Part shown: positions 31,455-43,815 of the stretch, piece by piece
Numbering within the stretch: the first letter of the stretch is position 1
Layout: the number at the start of each line of letters is the position of its first letter
Assembly: GCF_018320785.1 (NCBI RefSeq)
Contig: NC_054867.1
Span: 32,305,855 to 32,369,854 of the forward strand
DNA from: Cheilinus undulatus
Taxonomy: Eukaryota > Chordata > Actinopteri > Labriformes > Labridae
Reading direction: 5' to 3'
Length of the DNA stretch: 64,000 nt
Notes under the pieces: model-generated
Told to the model about the DNA's origin: nothing
Database searches by the model: none
The model's input: the letters and a program-made list of their open reading frames with translations, nothing else
Position numbers and translations under genes: made by a program

Positions 31455-31934
31455 GTGTGGGGTTCAAAGGATTCACCATGGGGCGGGAAGCAGAATCAAG
31501 CTCGATGCCATCGCTTTTGTCTGGGCCTTTTAGCCCCCCCGAGACCACTGACATCCTCGGGACATCCACAGCATGACCAGGGCCTCAAACCAACCCTACT
31601 AACTGCCCGGATGGCACTCTTGGTCGTGCTTACTCGCCACATCTACTCCTTACTCCACCCTAAAGGTGTGGATGGTTTTATTTCTTCTACAGATTATTTC
31701 CCATGTGCCTGGAATCATGCAAGGACATCTAGAGCACTACCAAGGGTGTGTCAATCCTCCTGTCCGCCTGATGGCTTCCTCGTGCAGGCTTGTGATCTCA
31801 GGGAGCTGCCTGGTGCCTGCCTAAACATTAAAGAAACTGCCGTTTCTGACACATCTACTTTGGTTTCATTTTGCACACATACTTGTCACACTGCTCATGC
31901 CTGCTTTATTACCAGTACATTTTTAGTTGAGTGA
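31455..31934 (+). other. 159-codon open frame of unknown nature, probably repeat-derived
   Basis: An ATG-initiated open frame of 159 codons lies on the strand opposite synpr, 333 bases from its exon 1, just after a GA microsatellite (about 31432-31450). It is more GC-rich than its surroundings. The predicted protein (MWGSKDSPWGGKQ...) shows no domain, signal peptide or family I recognise, and is rich in Cys, His, Ser and Thr without a regular pattern. The end of the segment (CCTAAACATTAAAGAAACTG and on) is reminiscent of the ends of fish LTRs, but no TG...CA ends or target duplication were established. Treat as non-coding unless transcripts show otherwise. Confidence 0.3.
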
Positions 31935-33659
31935 TTTAATTTGATGTATCAAATAATGTAGCTGAATGATTACATTTTACACTAACAGTGTGAAACTCAG
32001 AACTGTAGAGGATTAAAGACACAATTATAACTATTCCTTATAAATACATCAGCTCCATTAGTATGAAGAAACAACATGCTTCAGACTCATGGAGGCTCAG
32101 CCCTACGTTAGTCTGATATTTAATCAAAGTGAGATGTTTTAAGCTTTTCAAACTTTGCCTGTCAATCACAAGAGAATTTGTCTTATTCATTCATGATGAA
32201 AAACACCTGGTGATGCTTAGTATTTTACCATCAAACAATCCCCTGAAGGTTTTAACATAGAGTGTTGATTAACATAGAAGTCTGCTGACCTCTTCTGGTA
32301 GCAGATGTTAATTACATCTCTAGGTTTCAGCAATGATGACTTGTATTGACGGATCAAACGATGACATGCAGAACAAAGGTGCTTTTAGATAAAGGATGAG
32401 ATATAACTTGTAAAAGAAAACATTTTTTGCTTTTCTCAGTCTGTTGTACTTTAAAGGTATATGCATCTTGACTCTGTGTTAAGTATTAAACTTTTTTTCT
32501 TATAGATGAAATCCAGAACTAAACACATATGCCAGGCAAACTTCTGTCATCTCAGTTTAATAATGGATTCATTCCTTTCAAACATCAGCATTAGCGAAAT
32601 CTGTTAGCCTTTAAGATGTGACAGTTATATTCATGGTAACCACACGTGGTTAAATAAACTAGGACACAAGCAGAATTATAATATAATGCAGAAAATGTTA
32701 CAGTAAAAGGACATAAAAGTCCCATCACATAAATGCCAGTCAGTATATAAAGTAGTTTTTGACTGGTCTAATTATGATGTACAATTTGACAGCTTTTAAA
32801 GATGGCTGCTATTTCAGTATGTTATTCTCTCCTTTCAATCAGAAACTTATAAGAGTGAAAACATGTCTGAAGTCAAAAATCTTTAAAGGATTATTCGCCC
32901 ATCAAGCTGCTGTAGGTTTCTCAGCAGTAACCGGGCTGCTGCATACTTTAAAGTGATGCAACAAAAAGGCCAGCAGCCAAAATTAGGATGAAAAGGATGA
33001 TAACAATGACTTTAGAAAGTCATAAGAAGTGTGTCTGGGAAAGTTATTTAAAAATGACAAATAAATAAATAAAAAAAATAAGTGACTTGGATTGACTTCT
33101 CCCAGGCGAGCTTTTGACGTCAATGGCAAACAGACCGATCACGTTTTCAGCCTTGACAGAAACCAGCCAAAACAACTCTGTGCCAAAGGATCAGTGGCCG
33201 CTTTGTGGTTCACAAGGTGAGAGCACAAGAAAGGTAGCAAGATGCAAGCTTTTACACAGCATGAAGTAATCTCTAGTCCTGAAAGTCAGAGATATGCAGA
33301 GCTGCAAAGTAAAGACACAAGTCACGGAGAGTATTTTAAAACCCACTTTGTACACGCTGTAGGCTGACAGGGACATTAAACTGGGGTAAAAATAGACGAG
33401 GAAGCAGTAGTCTAGACGAGAACAGCATGAACATTCAAAGAGTGTAATTTGTTTAAAGATCAAAAGTGCTTCATTTTACTTTCTTTTATAAGCAGAAGAA
33501 GGAACCATATGAAGTTAGATCCTGTGGTACCAAGAACCGAACCTTCAGTTAGTTCTCAGCTGTTTGTCCCTTTTAGTTTATTAAATCGTCAAATGATGCC
33601 AGTGACCGTTAACTCATGAGCATGAGACTCACATCATTATCATCAATAATTCAAAACAA

Positions 33660-33865
33660 CATTTTTCATATTTTTGCCATTTATAACCCATTTATGCCCT
33701 TTTTTGCTACTTTAAACTATTTTTTGCCACTTTAAGCTGCTTTGAACCCATTTTGTACTGCTTTTCACCATTTTTACAGTACATTTTTGCCCCTGTAAGC
33801 CAACTGATGCCACTTTTAGCCTATTGTTGCCCTTTTTAACTAATTTCTGCCATTTTTTCCCCTTA
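33660..33865. repeat. Degenerate tandem repeat, unit about 20 bp
   Basis: A run of diverged units of the form TTTTTGCCACTTTAAACC: TTTTTGCCATTTATAACCC, TTTTTGCTACTTTAAAC, TTTTTGCCACTTTAAGC and others. It looks like an old minisatellite, possibly part of the adjoining dispersed repeat. Confidence 0.6.
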
Positions 33866-34199
33866 AAGGTATTTCAATTCCTTCTGCTTTATTCCCTGGT
33901 ATCCTGGCATTTGTGCACATCATGACTAAGCTATGAAGTCTCACATTAGATTTCACATGGTTTAGTTTAATGTGCCCATCCACAATGTTAACAATGCCAA
34001 AAAATGTTATTCTCTATCAACAAAATAGGTCAATATTTTGAAAATGGAAGATTATACTACAGCATAAATAAACAGAATTCATTTTGCATTGCTTTGATGA
34101 GATTGGTTATTATTCAGGTGAAAAAATGAGAGTTATCACAGATTAACACTTCAATGGACCATGATTTTGCTGACCTCCATGGGCCCTCAGTTTGGCTGG

Positions 34200-34303
34200 G
34201 CCCCAGAAAATCCCAGGATTGATTTATGTATAGATCCATTTCTTTTTAGAAGCAGTTACGCAAACAATGGCTCGCTTTAATTTAAGGAAGTAATACTAGC
34301 TAC
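34200..34303 (+). repeat. GCTA-rich dispersed repeat, copy 2 (continues at 35134-35400 after an hAT insertion)
   Basis: GGATTGATTTATGTATAGATCC, TTTTTAGAAGCAGTTACGCAA and GGCTCGCTTTAATTTA match in order the segment 47388-47456. After the hAT element at 34304-35125 the homology resumes with TAAGCCAATGTAGC-type and GCGAGCTTTTGCAAATGTAGC words as in 47506-47570. So one repeat copy was split by the insertion. Confidence 0.6.
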
Positions 34304-35125
34304 TAGGGGTTTGACGAGATCTCATGAGTCTCACGAGAGATTTCTCCTGGAGGTGAAAAATGTCCTGCAAGATTAAGATTCTTCATAAATAGCTCAAAAC
34401 AGGCTTCCATGAAGTGGTCAGATCTAAGTGAAAAGGCTCTGCTATTGCTCCTGATACTTTAAAATCATTTGTGTGGCAGGTGGTACAGAAACAGAACACA
34501 GCTAATCCTCCCTCACCTGAAACAGTGCTGACTCCTCTTCACCCTCTGCAGATATACATTCCTGCACATGATCAGCAGACTTAGTAAACTGAATCATCTG
34601 TAAATTAAATCTGCTGCTGCTGAATGTGTGTGCGCAGTCACAGTGAGGGTATAGAGTTTAATTAGTGCATAAATATGCATTGATTCTTGCACAGAGACCG
34701 CCTCCAGATCTATGATGTTTGTTACTTCCTGGTTTAACCCCTCTCCTTTTTTCCTGCCTTGACTTTCCCTGTTCATCTCACCATGTCTGTGTTATTTTGT
34801 TTTATTATCAAGCCGTGACACACTATTAACATGCATGAATATTTGATATGTAGTGCTGCTTAATGCATGTTTGAGTCATGACTAGACCTGGTATAAACTA
34901 CAGCAGTCTGCATGTTTGCAGTTATATTCAGTGCAAGTGGATTAATAGTTTAACTTCTCAAAATAGACCTGTACTTTTGCACTTTTTGTCTTTCACTTGA
35001 ATTAAAGATTTTTTTCTAGTCATAGATTCTGTTATGGATGTAATAAAAAGGGTAAAATCTTGTCTCTTCTTGTTCTCGTGAGCCCAAATCTCGTCTCATC
35101 AGATAAGAGTCTCGTCGCACCCCTA
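34304..35125. mobile_element. Non-autonomous hAT-type element with perfect 8 bp target duplication
   Basis: The ends are TAGGGGTTTGACGAGA on the left and, on the complement of the right end, TAGGGGTGCGACGAGA. A perfect 8 bp duplication CTAGCTAC flanks it (34296-34303 and 35126-35133). The 822 bp interior has no transposase. The target sequence itself is part of the GCTA-rich repeat. Confidence 0.85.
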
Positions 35126-35943
35126 CTAGCTACGAAGTTAATGCAATATAAGCCAATGTAGCTATGTTAGCTTTAGAAATGCGAGCTTTTGCAAATGTAG
35201 CTTAGTTTTCTAAATTGGTAATGTAGCTATGTAGCTTAGTTAGCTTGAGCAGATGTAGCATAAGATAGTATAGCTTCATTAGTTTAAGATACATAGCTAT
35301 TTTCCATGAATAAAATCTGGGATTATGAGATTTACAAAACTGTAAAACGCGTGCAGCCTTAGCTGCATTTGCTGCATTAGATTGTTTTCATGGAGGACAA
35401 GCTTGTTTTCCTGTAAGCAAACTGTTTAGTTGGCTTTTCTGAACGTTTTATAATCAGGTTTGCAGGTCAGGTTTTTGACTTTTAACTTCTGGTATCTTAA
35501 CCCTTATCCTAATGCTAACCAGTAGTTCATTCCAATTTTATTTTGAATGGTTTTTAGCATGCTTTTCTGTCCTGACAGAGATGCACAAACCACACAGTAA
35601 TGCTCCGCAAGAGGGGGCATCAGAGAGCTGCGGTCTTCAGCCTGACTGTGTTGGGGATTAAATTTGTCTGCTTTTCCTGTTGGACATTCAAACAGTAGAT
35701 TCTTGTTAGCATGGTCGACTGAAAGAGGGCATCATGCGCATGCTTCACATTTCACAAGACCAACATTGATTAAAAAGTTGATCATTATAAATGCCAAGCA
35801 CAGTGGAAGTTCGGTCCATTGTTATCTGTCGTCCAATATCAACATAAGCAAGCAGCACAGTGTGTACTGCAGTACCAACAGAAAAGCAGAGTATGTACAA
35901 GGCTGTCCACATTTTCACTTTTTGACAAACAACTGGTTAGCTG

Positions 35944-36471
35944 TAGGGATGCACTGATCCACCTTTTCTGGTCCTGATACCGATTCCGATTCCGATACCT
36001 GGGATTTGGGTATCGACTGATACCGATACTGATCCGATACCAGTGTTAAAAGAATAACCTGCATGCCCTACTGTAAGATAAGACTGGTAATTGTCTTGGG
36101 TAAAAGGCGACAAATGAGTACATATAGATTACTGAAGCTGATATTTATTTTGGTAAAAACAATGCTTCAGAACTCACAGAAATTAGGATTCAATTGTAAA
36201 CTTTTATACTCTGTACACTGGTAATGCAGCAAAAAACAAAGAAAGTGCATCAGAGATAACATTCCAGGACAAAACTGTATTACACAAGTGTTTTTAACCA
36301 CATACTGTAAAAAAAGTGACAATTCTGTGAGAAAATAGTGCAAACAACCTTGTAAAAAAAGACTTAGAGCTGGTTGCCTGGATCGACCCTTTCCCATCGA
36401 TCCCCGATCCAGCTTTGAGGGGCTGGATCGGGCCGATACCCGATACCAGGATCGGTATCGGTGCATCCCAA
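35944..36471. mobile_element. Non-autonomous hAT-type element with long inverted ends and perfect target duplication
   Basis: Left end TAGGGATGCACTGATCC; complement of the right end TTGGGATGCACCGATACC. Both ends continue into a subterminal region rich in CCGATACC words, giving long imperfect inverted arms. The duplication GTTAGCTG is perfect (35936-35943, 36472-36479). Length 528 bp, no transposase; the open frames inside are incidental. Confidence 0.88.
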
Positions 36472-36534
36472 GTTAGCTGCTCACTAACCTGTTTGCATGG
36501 TCAATCAAAAGCATAGCAGAAGATGGAATTTTTG

Positions 36535-36632
36535 ATATTTTCTACTTTACTGTAATGTGTTAGGCCTCAGATACGTTATACTTGTGAGGACAATGTGTTA
36601 GGCCTAACACATTACAGTAAAGTAGAAAATAT
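36535..36632. repeat. 33 bp perfect inverted repeat with 32-base spacer
   Basis: Arms 36535-36567 and 36600-36632 are exact reverse complements (left arm starts ATATTTTCTACTTTAC and ends TGTTAGGCCT). The 14-mer AATGTGTTAGGCCT also recurs directly at 36592-36605, so the right part is in addition a short palindrome of its own centred on AGGCCT. It lies 63 bases right of an hAT insertion but is not part of it. It could extrude as a hairpin, or be the product of a template-switch replication error. Confidence 0.8.
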
Positions 36633-37062
36633 TCATGATATATAAAATATACCTACAGTCAAAAATCAGTTCTGCTATGAGAGTTCAGTTCAGTTAAATT
36701 GCTGAACCTATAACTCAATGTTACTTTGCATGCTAACGTACTGATCTACACATAAGGACAAACTCATAAGAAAGATAAGAGGAAATACCGTGTCTACAGG
36801 GGGTGCCAGAGTCAACACAAAGCAAAAGTTCTTCACAGGAGCTTTCAGTTTGCAAAATATCACACTTTTGAGGAAAGGATTGGACACAAATTACAGCCTA
36901 GTCTCCAAGCTTCACATATAGAAAAGAAAATGGAGCAACAAAAACACTTTAATTATCAAAAAGCAACACAACTGCTTTAAGTGAGACTGTAATCTCAGAG
37001 ATGTTTTTCCAGGTTATATAAAGTCAACGAGGCTGTAGCAAAACTGTAGTGTGACTATAGAG

Positions 37063-37077
37063 CCAGCAGAGGGCAGT
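37063..37077 (+). promoter_or_regulatory. Candidate CTCF binding site
   Basis: CCAGCAGAGGGCAGT fits the known CTCF core consensus (CCASYAGRKGGCRSY) at every position. It lies in the intergenic region between the divergent synpr and cadps promoters, where an insulator would be plausible. A motif match only. Confidence 0.4.
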
Positions 37078-39147
37078 CCTGAGCTGTACTGATGGAGAGG
37101 ATAATCTGAAGCTGCAGTGATGAGCTCTTCTTACTTTCTCACTGCGTTTGATCTTTTACGTGTTCCTCAAATCCAGCCACAATCATCTCCCCTGTTTGTG
37201 CAATAAACATAATACATCTCTACAAATCTCTTTGAGCATGCACTGTTCTGATAAAGCATGGATTCCAGGTTTTGAGAGGACTGTTCTGCTCCAACAGCTG
37301 TAGTTTTTATTTCCATCATGTTAAAGTGGTGAGGCTCCAGCCTCTCGCTGCATTATTAATGAATCTTTTTCTGGCATCATCTCCCCTCTCTAAGAGACAA
37401 GCATAAATCTGGGGGTTTTCATGAAGCCTCCACAAATCCTGAGCAAACACTCATGCAGCGTATACTGTAGCACATATAGATTTAGTATTTTTTTGTGCAG
37501 TGAACAACCTTTCCCTTGGGGGTGGGGTGGGGTGGTACATTACAAAGAAACAAGAAAATAATTCTTAAGGTGTTGAATTTGCATGTGTTTGTTTAATTAA
37601 CTGATCACTGCAGTGTAATCAGAATAAATCAGGTATCCCTCTGAATGGCATTTGCTTGTTTTGCAGTTAAGATAAAATAGTGTGTAATTAAAGAAAATTG
37701 TGTACAAGAAGAAACAAAGCATCTCAAATTTATGACAGATAAAAAGTCCATTTGGACTTGCATAGCTGTCATCTCAAATCCATTTCTGTTCACAGTGAAG
37801 TGGCATGAAGCATTTTGAAATTCTACTAGTATAAATAAAACAGTGATTGTGCTATGTTCAGAACTTCTATGACTTGTATTCCTTTTCTTACTGACTTGCA
37901 TATTCCAAAAAGCTCAGTTCGTCCCTCCTAAGAATATCCCTTGCCCTGTAATGCATACATCCAGCCAAAAAAACCAAACATATGTTATGAGACATGTCGT
38001 ATTACGCCAGTAACCCAGGATGTCAGCACGTTCTTGGTGAAAATGTTAGGCGTCATCATACAGTGTTTGCTGGGTGTGAAGTCCTCTCTGAGATGGCTAT
38101 AGTAGCTTCGACGCTGACACTGACCCTATTCCATCAATCTCACATTAAAAACGCTTGCAGCATTTAAATATTTCAAAGAGCTTCCCGGCTAACTCCACAG
38201 CAGCTCTAAGCCTCTCACTCTCTTTCTCTTGCTGTGTGTGTCTGTGTGTGTGCTTCCCTTTCACTCTGTTTTAAACAGTCCATGAAAAGAAATGTCTGCT
38301 GACTTAACACTAAACTAATATTAAAAAAGGGGAAAATAGATCAGCAGGATAACAAACGAATGCAAAAATTAAATCTTTTTTACTAACTTCCCATAATTCT
38401 CACTTACTTACTGTCTGTCACTCTTGAAGTATATATTCTGATTAAAAAAACATGCTCTGCACATGCATTGGATGGCAGTATAGATTTATAAATAAGAACA
38501 GAGGGGAGGGGGTCATGAATATATCATCATGCAGTAATTCTGTGAAGCTGTCTAGCGTATTACTGTGTACTTTACATATTATGTCTGTTTAAAGGCTTAC
38601 ACAAGAGCAAGGAGAGCACATGCTGATGAACAATGTGTGTGTTTTTTTGTTTCGTCACATTTTAGCATGGCACTGCTGACAACTTTCTGGCTTTAATAAA
38701 TGTGGATAGAAGATGAGAAAAGGCTGGATTAAGGTGTGATGATAAAGTCAGTTGGCTCCCTGTGGACTGTGACTCTAATTAATAATGAATTTTTATGGCA
38801 GGGTCAAATGAAGTTCATTTGATTCATCTCTTTTTAGCTGATCCTTGTTGAATTTCTAGTGCATCATGAAAAGAAGTTGAGTCGGTCTCTCCAGGGTATC
38901 TGCTGGGAGTTTATACCATGACTGTGTTCCGGATCTATTTTAATGTGACAGATATTCTAGTTATTGTCAATTAAGCTTTAACTAAGGAACTTTAATTCAG
39001 ATGGTACTGTGAAGATGTATCACCCAAAAACTTTATTCGAAAGACTTGGATAATTATACTGTAATATTAAAACCAGATGGATTGTTACTGAGGAGTCTCT
39101 GCTGACAGGAACTGCTTGGTTTCAACTGGTGTGATCATTATTTTCTT

Positions 39148-39200
39148 CTAACATTGTTAATAACAGCTATTCTTTTCATAGCTGTTATTATCAATGTTAG
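39148..39200. repeat. Near-perfect hairpin, 23 bp arms, 7-base loop
   Basis: Left arm 39148-39170 (CTAACATTGTTAATAACAGC...), right arm 39178-39200; 22 of 23 positions pair and the loop is TCTTTTC. No transposon ends or target duplication around it. Possible explanations are a template-switch mutation, a structured non-coding RNA or a microRNA-like hairpin; the arms are shorter than usual for the last. Confidence 0.7.
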
Positions 39201-39346
39201 TCATTTTACTAGCATTATTTTGGCATAGCTGCGCTCACAATCAGTGAATTGTGGATGAGGGCCAGGACTGAATAAGTGTGAACTGCCTCACACTCCTTTT
39301 CATATGTGTAAGCCAAAGTAGTGCATTTGACACGGTGGGTGTTATG

Positions 39347-40100
39347 GCAGAGTGGCAAGATGGAAGCATCTCCTCAGTGCAAGATAAATGAAAGTTTGCA
39401 AAAAGAAGACTGAAAAAAAAACAAGATTCTCTGGTCTGATGAAACCAAGATTCATCTGTCTGGCCTCATTTCCGAACTTCATGTCTCGAGAAAACCAGAC
39501 ACTCATCACCTGCTCAATACCATCCCAACAGTGAAGCATGGTGGCAGCATCATGCTGTGGGGGTGTTTTTCAGCAGCAGGGACTGGGAGACTGGTCAGGG
39601 TTGAGGGACATATCCTCAATGAAAACCTGTTCCGCATCACTTAAGACCTCAGACTGGGCCCAAGGTTCACCTCCCAACACAACAACGACCCTAAGCACAT
39701 AGACAAGACAACACAGGAGTGGCTTAGGGACAACTCTGTTAATGTGCAAGAATGGCACAGCCAGAATCATGACAATGAACCCTATCGAACATCTTTGTAA
39801 AGACCTGAAATAGCTGTCCAACGCCGGTTCCCACCCAACCTGACTGAGCTTAAAAGGATTTGCAAAGAAAAATCCCCCAATGCAAGTGTGCAAAGCTTGT
39901 CGGGTCATATACAAAACAGCTCGAGGCTATTATGGCTGCCAAAGGTGCTCCAACTCAGTAGAGTAAAGGGTCTAAATACTGTTGTCAATGTCATGTTTCA
40001 GTTTTTTTATTTTTAAAATATTTTCAGAAAAAATATAGCATCAGGCTGCATCATAACAAAATTGTAAAAAAAGTAAAGGGGGTCTTTTCTGAATGCACTG
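39347..40100 (+). mobile_element. 5'-truncated Tc1-like transposon with broken transposase
   Basis: The 3' part of a Tc1-family element on the plus strand. Landmarks of the transposase reading, with stops and frameshifts between them: LWSDETKIHLSG near 39430, VKHGGSIMLWGCFSAAGTGR near 39530, then LNENLF and NNDPKH near 39620-39690. The 3' end finishes CTGAATGCACTG before TA (40101-40102), typical of this family. The 5' end with its inverted repeat is missing, so it cannot move. The open frames on the opposite strand here are shadows. Confidence 0.85.
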
Positions 40101-43100
40101 TAGCTGCTGAACAGCTGCATGTATTTTCTTTATGATTAGATGAAAACTGAACCAGGTGGAAAAGCAGAATTATTTTAGTGAGCACAAACATGACTTTATG
40201 AACATGTTGCGCCTGATTTACTGTCACTGTACCCAGGTAGTTGTTTTCTGATATGCCAGCCACAACATATTTCTATGGTGATCAAGTGGCCAAAACGAGT
40301 TCTTTTTTTTTTTTTTTTTAAGTAAAACCTTAGAGGAGGTAGCTGTTTGATTAGCATATAGAGCTATCAACACATCCTATCCTAAACTGTGATGGTGATA
40401 CTTTCGTGTTGTGAGAAAATCTTGAAAGAAAGCTGCAGTCAAAACCAAAATAGGTTATAAGAATTGAATACCTAATCACTTGTGGGCGCTGTGTTTTGGA
40501 CTGTAACCAGCAGAATTAATAGTCTTAGACTGGCTAGCGGATAAAATTTTAACTATGCCATTGTACCAAAATTAGAAAGCACTCCAGACTGCAGAATAAG
40601 TCAAATTTTCCAACAAATGAAACTCATACACATTATGAAGTTACTTGTCACTATTGCATGCAAAATGTGTGCTAGAAAACCCTTTAACATCTATTCTGTT
40701 CTGATTTCACAAGAACTTTAAGGATCATTCTCCCATCTAGGATTCAAAGTTACAATACAAAGGTCTTTCTTGACCTTGAAACAGCCCTTGAGCTGTTCAA
40801 ACTAATCCCATCTTCATCACAGCTGTGATAAGGATTAGTTAATCAGTTAAATTTGTATGATATGGACAATAAAGCTTCCAACCTGAAGTCAGACTAAAGT
40901 GATGCCCCTCCAAACAAAGGCATAATACTGCCTTTAAAGTGAATAAACAAAAACAAGCCAGTATTTATTTATGAAGAAAAAGGTGTTTTTTCCACACTGG
41001 CCTTTGTGTTGCACTCCTGTGGAGAGCATCAACATTTAATGTGTACACACTCTAGTTGAAGGGCAGAGAACATCAGTCAATTATTAATGTTTAAAAGGTT
41101 TGGAGAGCTTCGTTGCTGATGTTAGTGCTAGACCGAAGGACCTCAAGAGTGTGCAGTCGCCGTACGCCGAGTGGTGTCACTCCACCAGCTCTTTCAACCT
41201 TTAGAAACCAGCACATACACAAACTGAGACTGAATTCACAGAAACAAGAGATCCGCTAGAGCGAATCTTGAGATGAGTCCTTGAAAGTATTGTTGACAGC
41301 TAGGAATTTGCTGGTCAGACATGTACAGAACATCTGGAGTAGCAGCTACTCAGTCCAGCTGTCAGATTGAATTTAGTCTCAGGGGTGAAACAGGCAGGCG
41401 TGCTCATCCTCTGTGCATGCTGAGCTCACAGTATAAAGGCTGTCATGGGAGTGTTGGTACTGTAAGGACTGTGATGGTGGGGGGAGGTGGACACTGAGCA
41501 GGGGCCTGAGGAATGATGTAGCTGCTAAGAAAGGAAGAGAGGGAAAACAAACAAATCTAAAACTCACATGTTCTGATCTACAAGAAAGAACAACTCTACA
41601 GTCTGATAAATGGTGAGATTAGCAGATATCTTTGATACTGATAGTAAACATTCAACAGATTGCAGGAAATTCAGCTTTTGACTTTAAAAATTCCTGGAAG
41701 GAATCACTCTCTCACTACTGAAGCCATATTACACTGTGGGCTATTGTTGTGCACTAACAGCACATCAACCCAAGTGACCTCCTATTGTAACAAAGTATTT
41801 TAGAGTTTTTTTAAATTTTTAAAAATAATAAATCTTAGGAAAAAAATACCAAAGTTTATGTGTATATGTGTAACTTTTTTGATTTAGCATATGTTTGGAG
41901 GAAAAGCAACTTAGTAGACGTCAGAGAGGACTGCTTGTCCACAGGGAAAAAAGTTTTGTTTTAAAATGAAATAGAATCTCTCTTTTTATGCATTTTTAAA
42001 TTCCACTATTTTGCATTTAAAAGTGTTTTTGTTTCATTTTGATTTTGGAAAAAGTGAAATATTTGATAACACAAGGTGTAGACTACTTTTTTCCCACTCA
42101 GCTGTAAATGAGTTTTTTTTTTTTTTTTAATTAATAAAAATGAGATATTAGGGCATTAGTGTTATACTTCTACTACATCACTGTGGCTGCAGCAAGACAT
42201 AACAGTGGCTTAACCAAAGTGTGCTGAAAGGGACATCAAAATATGTAATTAAAACATTTATGCACTAATTAAGGGCCATAATTAAATGCAGCTGATGCAT
42301 GAATGCTGACAGCCCTAATGCAATTGTTAATGTTACCTGTGGAATTTGATGCCACACAGAACACAATAACTATGGAGTTACTGTAGCTGGGATTTAATTT
42401 TTTGACAACAACGCAAGTTAGTTGTTTGAGTGTGCACAAACTACTCAGTTAACAACTGAAAAAGCTTTACATTCTCACTGAGCTTCAGGTTAGCATAAAA
42501 GCTTACTTTTAAAGAACAAAAACTAAAACAAAACATATTCTTTTTACACTTTTTCACAGATGATAAACCTGATAAACTACCTGAAGCCACTAGGGAGGGG
42601 GAGTATGTGTTTGGGGAATAACAGGGTCAACAGGACAAATATTGAATGTCAATAATTAAGTGAAGTTGGCTTTTTAGGAGAGCAGCATATATTTCTTATA
42701 AGGACATATGAACTGCCAAACAAGTCAAGCTAAGCTAACTTGTTTAGCCATTTAAATGGTTGTTTATGTGTTAAATATCTCGCTTTGTGTCCAATCATTC
42801 CATATAAATGTTCACTAAAATGGTTAAATATCTCTGACATGGCTAAAACAATCTCACAGCAATCAACAGATAAGATAAAAAAATATATATATTTCATACT
42901 GAAGTGGTTAATATGACTGCGTTTTATATCATGCTGATAAATACGGTTCCTCATCAAATGTGCACGAGATACAAAGTACATTTACAATTCAGCCGGTCCA
43001 TAAATCTTTGCATGGAATTCCTTTTTACTAAGTCTTTGCCTTCAAATAACAATAAAATGTAAATGTGAAATATGCAATATTTTTTACCCTTAAAGTACAT

Positions 43101-43254
43101 CACCTGTATGTATCACATGTGCTGTTTGAGATGGCTAATGGAATGTAACACAAAGTAGCCTGCTCGCCAAATGTCACACAGAATCCCAAACAATTAAATT
43201 CAGCAGAGCCTAAAACACCATCTAGTTACAATTGCAATTAGTGATACAGTGATG

Positions 43255-43815
43255 TCTAACCATGGACTGTAGAAAGAATTTGGACAAACCCTGTGTGACG
43301 TCAGACGTCTGATTACCATAGACGGACTCAAAACAACTTTTGAAGCAAATCTGCCACGGCTTCCATATTAAAATTGTGGTCTCAGCCGAAATTTGGATCA
43401 ACTGAACGGCCCGCCAACTAAGGTCAACTTCCTGTCAGCTCTAGCTAGCTAGCATTCTGGTTGACAGAAACGTAGTTTCTGCCTGTTGCACTATCTGTCA
43501 ATCGAATGAGAGGCGCCAATCAGTCAGCAGTGAGATTTTTCCCTCAATATAAACTAAACCATTTTGGTACAAAAAAAATTCACCCTCCGTACAGTGAGAG
43601 TACATGAAGACATGAGCTAATGAGAAACATTTGATTTTTTGAACCAGGCAGTAAACCAGTTTATTTCTAGTATAAAAACCAGCCTTTTATCAGGTGTTCA
43701 GACAGGACTTCCAGTGTTCCTGCAGCCAGCCTCAAGTGGACACTTGCTGTATTGCAATTTTTTACACTTCTGCTTTGGCTTAATTTTTCAGGACTGGAGG
43801 TTGCCGCCTGTGTCT
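43255..43815 (+). repeat. Dispersed repeat (MITE-like), plus copy; inverted partner at 52190-52665
   Basis: Begins CCATGGACTGTAGAAAGAA and ends TTCAGGACTGGAGGTTGCC. The copy at 52190-52665 is its reverse complement, with CAACCTCTGGTCCTGAAAAA at one end and TTCTTTCTACAGTCTATGG at the other, and inner matches such as CTGTCAATC(G)AATGAGA and GGACTTCC(A/G)GTGTTCCTGC. No coding frame; family unassigned. About 80 bp longer than its partner. Confidence 0.65.

Noticed and set aside
36167-36466. 99-codon minus-strand frame
   Set aside because: It lies inside the hAT element at 35944-36471, including its inverted end, and has no transposase similarity.
39570-39914. 114-codon minus-strand frame
   Set aside because: Antisense to the broken Tc1 transposase at 39347-40100.
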